NCBI RefSeq assembly: GCF_000744705.1
Contig: NZ_JQML01000001.1
Location: 7,512,017-7,576,016, forward strand
DNA from: Streptacidiphilus albus JL83
GTDB taxonomy: Bacteria > Actinomycetota > Actinomycetes > Streptomycetales > Streptomycetaceae
Length of the DNA: 64,000 bases
Reading direction: 5' to 3'
Part shown: in pieces, positions 57,617 to 64,000 of the stretch
Layout of the letters: each line of letters begins with the position of its first letter
Position numbering within the stretch: the first letter of the stretch is position 1
The notes under the pieces: model-generated
The model's input: only the letters and a program-made list of their open reading frames with translations
Told to the model about the DNA's origin: nothing
The model's database searches: none
Program-made: the position numbers and the translations under genes

Positions 57617-58945
57617 TCACGGCCCTGCGCCGAGGCGGTCCGCGACCAGCGCCGCCAGTCGGTCCAGGCCGAGGTCGATCTGGACCGGGGTCACACTGCT
57701 GATCGAGAGCCGGAGCTGGTGCTCGCCGCCGGGGCCGTCGTAGAAGTGCCGCATGGGCGTCCAGAGCACGCCGTGGCTCCGGGCCGAGTACTCCAGCAGC
57801 TGGTCGTCCACGGCGAAGGGCAGCGTCAGGACCACGAAGAACCCGCCCACCGGGGCGTTCCAGCGCACCGCGGCGGCCGGCGGACCGCCGGCCGGGAACC
57901 TGCGGGCCAGCCCGTCGAGGAGCTGCCGCAGATTGCGCGCGTACCGCTGCTGCTCCTGGACCGTGGCGGCGGCCAGACTGCACTCCTGCTGGACGAGCCT
58001 GCCGCCGACCACGGCCTGGGCGATCGGCGAGGTGTTCACCGTCAGCATGCTCTTGATCTTCGCGAGCTGGTCCGCCAGCAGACCCGGCTCGCCGCTGCGG
58101 TCGGCCACCCGCTGGTCGGCCACCACGTAGCCCACCCGGGCGCCCGGCAGCACCGTCTTGGCGAACGAGCCCAGGTAGACGACCCGGCGGTGCCGGTCCA
58201 GGGCCTTGAGGGTGGGGACCCGGTCCCGGCCGCTGCGGAACAGGCCGTAGGGGTTGTCCTCCAGCAGCAGCAGGTCCTCGCGGTGGGCGAGGTCCAGCAG
58301 CCGCTGGCGCACCGCGCGGTCCATGCTCAGGCCGGTGGGGTTGGCGAAGTCCGGCATGACGTAGAGGGCGCGCGGGCGCAGTCCCTCGCGGCGGGCCCGC
58401 CGCAGCACGGCCAGGAGGTCGTCGAGGTCCACCCCGTCGTCCCCGCTCGCGACCGGCAGCACCGGCAGGTCCACCAGCCGCGCCGCGCCGGTGAGGCCGA
58501 CATAGGTCGGCGCGACCGCGAGCACGACGTCCTCGGGGCCGCGGCGCAGCGCCCGCAGCACCAGGTAGATGGCCTCCTGGCAGCCCACGGTGACCACGAC
58601 GGCCTCGGGATCGACCTCGATGCCCTCGTCGACGGCGAGGTTGCGGGCCACCAGGTGGTGCACGACGCCCTTGGTCCGCCCGTACTGGAAGAGCGTGCGG
58701 CGGACCTGCGCCGGCGACATCCCGCGCTCGTCGGCCAGGTGGTCGGCGAAGGCGCGCAGCGCGCGGTGGATGTCGTCGGTGTCGAAGAACTCCTCGGCCG
58801 GGCGGCCCGCCGCGAACGGGACGGCCTGCGGGTAGCGGTCGGCGATCTCGTTCAGCAGGTTCATCGAGGACAGCGCCGGGTCCTCCAGCGAGCCGTGCAG
58901 GCTCGCGGTGTCGAGGTCGGCGGCGAGCCGGGTGTCAGTGGCCAC
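57617..58945 (-). CDS. hpgT: 4-hydroxyphenylglycine aminotransferase, HpgT
   Basis: 442 aa PLP enzyme, fold type I. PLP lysine in [18 protein letters not shown]; other landmarks FQYGRTKGV, YVMPDFANPTG and LLEDNPYG. HpgT transfers an amino group to 4-hydroxyphenylglyoxylate to give L-Hpg. The GTG start at 58945 overlaps the end of hmo by 11 bases, so Hmo's product would be its natural substrate. The other HpgT-type gene at 48416-49729 sits beside dpgC. Both share a distinctive SLxDP start and C-terminal GVLWTPM stretch, so they are diverged copies of one ancestor. Confidence 0.92.
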   Translation of the reverse strand: MATDTRLAADLDTASLHGSLEDPALSSMNLLNEIADRYPQAVPFAAGRPAEEFFDTDDIHRALRAFADHLADERGMSPAQVRRTLFQYGRTKGVVHHLVARNLAVDEGIEVDPEAVVVTVGCQEAIYLVLRALRRGPEDVVLAVAPTYVGLTGAARLVDLPVLPVASGDDGVDLDDLLAVLRRARREGLRPRALYVMPDFANPTGLSMDRAVRQRLLDLAHREDLLLLEDNPYGLFRSGRDRVPTLKALDRHRRVVYLGSFAKTVLPGARVGYVVADQRVADRSGEPGLLADQLAKIKSMLTVNTSPIAQAVVGGRLVQQECSLAAATVQEQQRYARNLRQLLDGLARRFPAGGPPAAAVRWNAPVGGFFVVLTLPFAVDDQLLEYSARSHGVLWTPMRHFYDGPGGEHQLRLSISSVTPVQIDLGLDRLAALVADRLGAGP

Positions 58946-60082
58946 GTCGGCCCGCCCCTCGGCGGTCGACGCCGCGGGGACCGGTGATCGTGCGCAGCCG
59001 GCCGGCCTCGCGCGGGTCCGCGCAGCCGGCCAGGGTCAGGCAGTCGGCGAACTCGCGGTGCAGCAGCGACAGCACCTGCTCCACCCCGGCCGCGCCGTCC
59101 AGCGCCAGACCCCACAGCACCGGTCGGCCGACCAGCACGCCGGAGGCGCCCAGGGCGAGCGCCCGGAGGATGTCGGTGCCGCTGCGCACGCCGCTGTCCA
59201 GCAGCACCTCGCAGCCCTCCGGCACGGCCTCGACCACCTCGGGCAGCACGGTCGCGCTCGCCGGAGCGCCGTCCAGCTGCCGCCCGCCGTGGTTGGACAC
59301 CACCACCGCCTCGGCTCCGCAGGCGGCGGCGCGGGCCGCGTCCGCGCCGCCGAGGACGCCCTTGACGATCAGCGGCAGCGAGGTCTGTCCGCGCAGCCAT
59401 TCGAGGTCGCTCCAGCTGACCGCCGGGTCGAACACCGCCCGGCTGTGGTCGGCGATCGCCGAGCCGCCGGGCACCCGGCCGTGGGCCTGGGAGGGCGAAC
59501 CGCCCAGGTTCGCGGCGCGGACACCGCTCGGCAGGGTGAACTCGTTGCGCAGGTCCCGCAGTCGGCGGCCCATGATGGGCACGTCCACGGTGACCACCAG
59601 GGCCCGGCAGCCGCAGCTCTCGGCGCGCCGGACCAGGTCGAGCAGCTCGCCCCGGTCGGCGAGCCAGTACAGCTGGAACCAGAGCGCGGCTCCGGTGCGC
59701 GCCACCTCCTCCAGGGCCGTGCTGCTGAGCATGCCGACGGTGAACGGCACGTCCGCCGCGCGGGCGGCGGCAGCCGTGGCCGACTCACCGCCGCTGTGCA
59801 GCAGTTGCTGGTAGGCCATCGGCGCGATGGCGACCGGCAGCGCGGCGTCGCTCGCCACCAGCCGGGTACGGGTGCTGGGCGTCCCCACCCCGCGCAGGAC
59901 GCCGGGCACCACGGCGATGTCGTCCAGCGCCGCGCGGTTGGCCGCCAGCGTCCGTTCGCCGCCGCTCCCGCCCTGGACGAAGTCCCAGACGTCGCCCGGG
60001 ACCAGGGCCGGGCCAGGCGCTCCACGTCGGCCAGGCACACCGGCGGCGCGGGGGCCGGCCGGCGGAGGTCGGTGACGCTCAT
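58935..60082 (-). CDS. hmo: 4-hydroxymandelate oxidase, Hmo (apparent frameshift near 60005)
   Basis: FMN-dependent alpha-hydroxy-acid oxidase. The main frame (58935-60038) holds VPGDVWDFVQGG, ANRAALDDI, the FMN stretch LWFQLYWLADRG, LIVKGVLGG, VVSNHGGRQLDG with the catalytic histidine, and LLDSGVRSGTDILRALALGA. The expected N-terminus, CLADVERLAR, is encoded in another frame starting at an ATG that overlaps the hmaS stop (TGATG) at 60082. The total of 1148 bases is one short of a multiple of three; one extra G where CCGG follows CTGGC would join both parts into 382 aa. The frame also opens at a GTG at 60038 without a ribosome site, so a shortened enzyme is possible. Hmo oxidises 4-hydroxymandelate to 4-hydroxyphenylglyoxylate. 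Confidence 0.85.
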
Positions 60083-61167
60083 CAGCGCGCCCCCGCGACG
60101 GCGCGCTGCGACTCGACGGCCTCGTAGAGCGCCTTGATGTTCCCGGAGCCGAAGGTCCGGGCCCCGAGGCGCTCGATCAGCTCCAGGAAGAGCGTGCCGC
60201 GGCTGTGCACCGACCTGGTGAAGATCTGGAAGAGCTGCCCGTCGTGGTCCTGGTCCATCAGGATGTTGTGGGCGCGCAGCTCCGCCACGGAGTGCCGCCG
60301 GGCCGTCATCCGCTCGCCCAGCGCGTCGTAGTAGGCGCCGGGGGAGCGCAGGAACTCCACGCCGGCCGACGCCATGCCGCCGACCGAGCGCACGATGTCG
60401 CCGGTGTTCCAGGCGATGTGCTGGACGCCGGGGCCGTCGTGCTTGCGCAGGAAGTCGTCGATCTGGCCGGGGTCGTGGGACGGGTCCGGCTCGATCAGGG
60501 TGAGCGTCACCTCGCCGGACCGGCTCTGCACCACCTTGGAGATCATCGACTGCCTGCCGACCAGGATCTGCTCGGCGAAGACCATCCGGAACCCGAGGAC
60601 CCGCTGGTAGAACGCGACGGTCGGTTCGAGGGTGCCGGCCTCCAGGCAGACCGCGAAGTGGTCCACCGCGGTCAGCCCGGTGTCCCGGGCCGGCGCCCGG
60701 TGGGGCACCGGACGCAGGCCGGGCAGAGCCGTCGGCGCGATGCCGCGGGCCCGCTGGACGAAGGTGTGCGCGACGTCGCCGAAGCCCACGATCGACGCGG
60801 TGACCACGCCGTCGCGGGTGGCCGGCGGCGCCACCGGGGTCGCGCCGAGCCCGACCGCGGCCTCGAAGGCGCCGGCGGCGTCGGGCACCCGCAGCCCGAT
60901 GTCGGCCACGCCGTCGCCGTGCCGCTCGACGTAGCGTGCGGCCGGGTGGTCCGCGGCCAGGCCCTGGGTGAGCACCACCCGGATCCGGTCCCGGCCGAGC
61001 GCGACCGAGCGGGCCCCCACCCGCCCGGCCTCGGCCTCGTTGTCGGCCTCGACGACGAGGCCGTAGCTGTCGAGGAGCCAGTCCGTGGTCGCCCGGAAGT
61101 CCTCGACGTACAGTTCGACGTGGTCCACGCCCATGTCGTCGGGCGAATCCCCGTGTGCCGTGGTCAT
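60082..61167 (-). CDS. hmaS: 4-hydroxymandelate synthase, HmaS
   Basis: 361 aa, two vicinal-oxygen-chelate halves. Iron ligands: H170 (VDHFAVCLE), H250 (GVQHIAWNT) and E329 (LFLELIERLGA). HmaS and 4-hydroxyphenylpyruvate dioxygenase are homologues; the C-terminal RGTLFLELIERLGAR, where dioxygenases usually have an F-rich FFEIIQR form, and the adjacent hmo and hpgT genes favour HmaS. It converts 4-hydroxyphenylpyruvate and O2 to 4-hydroxymandelate, the first step to Hpg. Its stop overlaps the start of hmo. Confidence 0.93.
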   Translation of the reverse strand: MTTAHGDSPDDMGVDHVELYVEDFRATTDWLLDSYGLVVEADNEAEAGRVGARSVALGRDRIRVVLTQGLAADHPAARYVERHGDGVADIGLRVPDAAGAFEAAVGLGATPVAPPATRDGVVTASIVGFGDVAHTFVQRARGIAPTALPGLRPVPHRAPARDTGLTAVDHFAVCLEAGTLEPTVAFYQRVLGFRMVFAEQILVGRQSMISKVVQSRSGEVTLTLIEPDPSHDPGQIDDFLRKHDGPGVQHIAWNTGDIVRSVGGMASAGVEFLRSPGAYYDALGERMTARRHSVAELRAHNILMDQDHDGQLFQIFTRSVHSRGTLFLELIERLGARTFGSGNIKALYEAVESQRAVAGAR

Positions 61168-61225
61168 CTGCGGTCTCCTCGTTCTTCGGCGGCGGTCGGG
61201 CGGTGGGTCGGATGCAGGGTGCTGG

Positions 61226-62746
61226 TCACTCGGCGGGGCGGGCCCAGCTCAGGCCGTCCGGGGAGGGCACCAGACCGCCGTCGAAGAGCGGGCGCTCGCT
61301 GTCGTACTCGCTGCCGAAGGCCGCCTTGGCCTGCATCTCCACGCTCTGGTCCATCAGGTCGCCGATGAGCTCGGACTTGTAGAGCGGCAGCGCGTCCTCG
61401 CCGCCGCTGGAGTTCACCGCGCCCACGCCCTGCTCCAGCGCCGACGCGGTCCGCTCGAACCGCTGCCGGGTGGAGTCGGCGTCGACGAACGCGGACTCCC
61501 CGGAGGAGACGCCGCCGACCAGTTCGACGAAGCACTGCAGGTCCGACTCGGAGGTCGCGGCGACCTTCTTCGCCTGCCAGTAGTACGAGTCCGCGTCCTT
61601 GTGGGTGTCGTAGAAGGCGACCAGGAACTCGTAGAAGACGCCGTACTCGCGCCGGTAGCGCTGCTCGAACTCGGTGAAGCAGACGTCCTCGTCGAGCTCG
61701 CCGGCCAGCACGCTGTTGATGGAGCGGGCCGCCAGCAGCGCGCTGTAGGTGGCCAGGTGGACGCCGGAGGAGAAGACCGGGTCGATGAAGCAGGCGGCGT
61801 CCCCGATCAGCACCATGCCGGGCCGCCAGAAGCTGGTGTTCAGGTACGAGTAGTCCTTGCGCACCCGCACCTCGCCGTAGACGCCCTCGGTGACGCGCGG
61901 CACGCCCTCGAGCATCTTGCCGATCCGCGGGGCCTTGGTGATCAGACGCTCCAGCGCCTGCACCGGATCCCCCTGGACGGCGGCGGCCGACTCCCGGCTC
62001 ACCACCGCGCCGACGCTGGTCAGGCCGGGTGCCAGCGGGATGTACCAGAACCACCCGTCGCTGAACGCCTCGCAGAAGATGTTGCCGCTGCGGGGCTCGG
62101 GCAGCCGCTCGCCGCCCTCGAAGTAGCCGAACAGGGCGACGTTCTGGAAGAACTCCGAGTACACCCGCTCGCCGCCGACGGCCTTGTTGATGCGGCTCCT
62201 GTTGCCGGAGGCGTCGACGACGAACTGCGCCCGTGCGATCCGGGCCGTCCCCTCGGCGTCGGTGTACTCCACGCCGTTGACCCGGTCGCCCTCCTCCAGG
62301 ACGCGGGTGACGGAGCACTCCTCCCGGACGTCCACGCCCAGCTTGCCCGCGTGCCGCAGCAGGATCTCGTCGAACTTCATCCGCTCGACCTGGTAGGCCC
62401 GCGACGTCGGCCCGGCCAGCCGGGGCGAGAGCGCGAACACGAAGGACCACGGCTCGGGGCTGCTGCCCCAGCGGAACGTGCCGCCCAGCTTGGGGGTGAA
62501 CCCCATGGCCTCGATCTCGTCCGCCACGCCGAGCAGGCCGCACACTCCGTGCACCGTGGCCGGCAGCAGCGACTCGCCGATCTGATAGCGGGGGAACCGC
62601 TCCTTCTCCAGCAGCAGCACCCGGTGGCCCTGTTTGGCCACCAGGCCCGCCAGGGCGGACCCGCCGGGGCCACCGCCTACCACCACAACGTCGAAGGTCT
62701 CCTCAACGGGCGTGCTCACGTCGTCCTGCTCCTGTCGCTCGGTCAT
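61226..62746 (-). CDS. Flavin-dependent halogenase, copy 1
   Basis: 506 aa. FAD-binding VVVVGGGPGGSALAG near 20-34, then FPRYQIGESLLPATVHG, the halogenase hallmark GWFWYIP at 231-237, and GDAACFIDPVFSSGVHLA. These match halogenases acting on phenolic residues or carrier-bound substrates in NRPS pathways (BhaA, ComH and PltA types) rather than free-tryptophan enzymes. Chlorination of Hpg or Dpg units is therefore likely. The ATG at 62746 was used; a GTG a few codons in, after CAGGAG, is an alternative. The gene upstream is a second, similar halogenase. FADH2 must come from a flavin reductase not identified here; the flavoprotein at 2180-3013 is one unproven candidate. Confidence 0.93.
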   Translation of the reverse strand: MTERQEQDDVSTPVEETFDVVVVGGGPGGSALAGLVAKQGHRVLLLEKERFPRYQIGESLLPATVHGVCGLLGVADEIEAMGFTPKLGGTFRWGSSPEPWSFVFALSPRLAGPTSRAYQVERMKFDEILLRHAGKLGVDVREECSVTRVLEEGDRVNGVEYTDAEGTARIARAQFVVDASGNRSRINKAVGGERVYSEFFQNVALFGYFEGGERLPEPRSGNIFCEAFSDGWFWYIPLAPGLTSVGAVVSRESAAAVQGDPVQALERLITKAPRIGKMLEGVPRVTEGVYGEVRVRKDYSYLNTSFWRPGMVLIGDAACFIDPVFSSGVHLATYSALLAARSINSVLAGELDEDVCFTEFEQRYRREYGVFYEFLVAFYDTHKDADSYYWQAKKVAATSESDLQCFVELVGGVSSGESAFVDADSTRQRFERTASALEQGVGAVNSSGGEDALPLYKSELIGDLMDQSVEMQAKAAFGSEYDSERPLFDGGLVPSPDGLSWARPAE

Positions 62747-62781
62747 CTCGGTCACTCTCGTTTGCGGGGTCCGGCGCCGTT

Positions 62782-64000
62782 TCAGGCGCCGACGACCGAC
62801 CAGTGGAGCCCGTCCGCGGAGGGCACGAGGCTCCCGTTCGGGGCGTCGAGCTCGTCGTCGTCCAGGTCGGCGCCGAACTCGGCCTGCAGCTGGATCCGCG
62901 CGCCCTCCTCCAGGACGGACTCGACCAGCGACGAGCCGAACATGTCGCGGTCCGCGTCGGCGGGGTCCGCGGGGTTGTCGATGAGATCGGCGAACTCCCG
63001 GAAGGCCGACTCCCGTTCGCCGCTGTACGCGGCCGCGTCGATAAGTCCGTGCTCGCCCGAGGCGGCGCCGCCGACCAGGTCGACGAAGGACTCCAGCTGC
63101 GATCCGGCGCCCTGGGTGATCTTCTTGGCCGACCAGAAGTACGAGCCCTCGTCCCGGTGCATGTCGTAGAAGGCCAGCAGGAACTCGTGGAAGACGCCGT
63201 ACTCCTTGCGGTACCGGGTCTCGTACTCGGCGAAGCAGGTCTCCTCGGCGACGGTCCCGGCCAGCACCGTGTTGATCGACCGTGCGGCCAGCAGGGCGCT
63301 GTAGGTGGCCAGGTGGACGCCGGAGGAGAAGACCGGGTCGATGAAGCAGGCGGCGTCGCCGACCAGGACCATCCCGGGCCGCCAGAAGCGGTCCTGGGTG
63401 TACGAGTAGTCCTTGCGGATCCGGACCTCGCCGTAGGGGCCGCTCTGCACCGGGGTCGCGTCCGCCAGGAAGTCGGCGATCAGCGGGCACTGCTCGACGA
63501 AGCCGTCCAGGGCCTGCCGGCGGTCCTTGTCGATCCGGTCCAGGGAGTCGCGGCGCAGGACCGCGCCGACACTGGTGAGCCCCTCGGTGAGCGGGATGTA
63601 CCAGAACCAGCCGAGCTCGAAGGCGGCGCAGAGGATGTTGCCCTGGTTGGGGGCGGGCAGCCGCTTGCCTCCCTCGAAGTACCCGAACAGCGCCAGGTTC
63701 TGGAAGAAGGGGGAGTACTCCCGGGTGGATCCGACGGCGCCGCGGATCCGGCTCTTGTTGCCGGAGGCGTCGATGACGAAGCGGGCGCCGACGGTGACCC
63801 GGTCGCCCTGCGCGTCGTCGTAGACCAGCCCGCTGACCCGGCCGTCCCGCTCGACGACGTCCACCACCGAGCACTGCTCACGGACCTCGACCCCCTTGCG
63901 GCGGGCGTTGTCGAGCAGGATCTGGTCGAACGTCATCCGCTCGACCTGGTAGGCCATCGAGGTCGGGCCCGAGAAGGTGTCCGACGCGGCGAAGGAGAAC
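62782..64000 (-). CDS. Flavin-dependent halogenase, copy 2 (5' end outside window)
   Basis: About 405 C-terminal residues are visible; the start and the FAD-binding GxGxxG lie beyond 64000. Visible landmarks: MAYQVERMTFDQILL, DASGNKSRI, GWFWYIPLTEGL and GDAACFIDPVFSSGVHLATYSALLAARSIN. It closely matches the neighbouring halogenase along the visible length, most strongly over the last shared stretch, so the pair is a tandem duplication that has diverged. Two enzymes could act on different residues or positions. Stop at 62782, 36 bp before the next start. Confidence 0.93.
   Translation of the reverse strand, partial: FSFAASDTFSGPTSMAYQVERMTFDQILLDNARRKGVEVREQCSVVDVVERDGRVSGLVYDDAQGDRVTVGARFVIDASGNKSRIRGAVGSTREYSPFFQNLALFGYFEGGKRLPAPNQGNILCAAFELGWFWYIPLTEGLTSVGAVLRRDSLDRIDKDRRQALDGFVEQCPLIADFLADATPVQSGPYGEVRIRKDYSYTQDRFWRPGMVLVGDAACFIDPVFSSGVHLATYSALLAARSINTVLAGTVAEETCFAEYETRYRKEYGVFHEFLLAFYDMHRDEGSYFWSAKKITQGAGSQLESFVDLVGGAASGEHGLIDAAAYSGERESAFREFADLIDNPADPADADRDMFGSSLVESVLEEGARIQLQAEFGADLDDDELDAPNGSLVPSADGLHWSVVGA

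Noticed and set aside
60082-61167. Ordinary 4-hydroxyphenylpyruvate dioxygenase for tyrosine breakdown
   Set aside because: Overlap with hmo, followed by hpgT, and the LFLELIERLGA ending favour 4-hydroxymandelate synthase.

Overview
The window is a GC-rich actinomycete locus (probably Streptomyces or Kitasatospora), judged from codon use with G or C in almost every third position, GTG starts, 4-base GTGA gene overlaps and the gene families present. Almost all of it is a nonribosomal peptide (NRPS) gene cluster that runs off both ends of the window. I could run no database searches, so functions come from motifs, domain order and context.

Layout. (1) A plus-strand block at 1-17513: a 5'-truncated A-T-TE protein, a siderophore-interacting-type flavoprotein, a four-module NRPS with domains A-T-(C-A-T)x3-TE, a cation/proton antiporter and an aspartyl/asparaginyl beta-hydroxylase-type oxygenase. 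(2) A centre at 17514-20548: a strong hairpin between convergent genes, a LuxR-type regulator on the minus strand, a 20-bp perfect palindrome upstream of it, about 0.7 kb without a convincing gene, and three small genes of unknown function. (3) A minus-strand block from beyond 64000 down to 20549, read from high to low coordinates: two tandem flavin-dependent halogenases, hmaS-hmo-hpgT (4-hydroxyphenylglycine supply), a PhyH-type oxygenase, an A-T-TE protein, a cytochrome P450, dpgA-dpgB-dpgC, a second HpgT-type aminotransferase, a second antiporter, dpgD (3,5-dihydroxyphenylglycine supply), a five-module NRPS (C-A-T)x5-TE, an MbtH protein, an MFS exporter, a 2-oxoglutarate oxygenase, an ornithine/lysine cyclodeaminase and a two-module NRPS (A-T-C-A-T).

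How the parts fit. There are two assembly lines. The four-module protein is self-contained: it begins with a loading A-T and ends in a TE, so it should release a tetrapeptide. The two-module protein has no TE and the five-module protein begins with a C domain, so together they read as a seven-module line ending in a TE. Each line has its own A-T-TE protein, its own antiporter and at least one hydroxylase. Hpg and Dpg pathways, two halogenases and a cyclodeaminase next to proline/pipecolate-like A domains suggest non-ribosomal peptides rich in phenylglycines and cyclic imino acids, hydroxylated and chlorinated. There is no epimerisation domain, no X domain, no glycosyltransferase and no crosslinking P450 set in view, so this is not a canonical glycopeptide cluster.

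Two supply genes carry apparent single-base frameshifts as given: dpgB is split into two frames near 51560, and hmo changes frame near 60005. Each is consistent with one missing base in a G/C run. Several stretches inside the NRPS genes are near-identical copies of each other, which indicates internal recombination or a possible assembly hazard.
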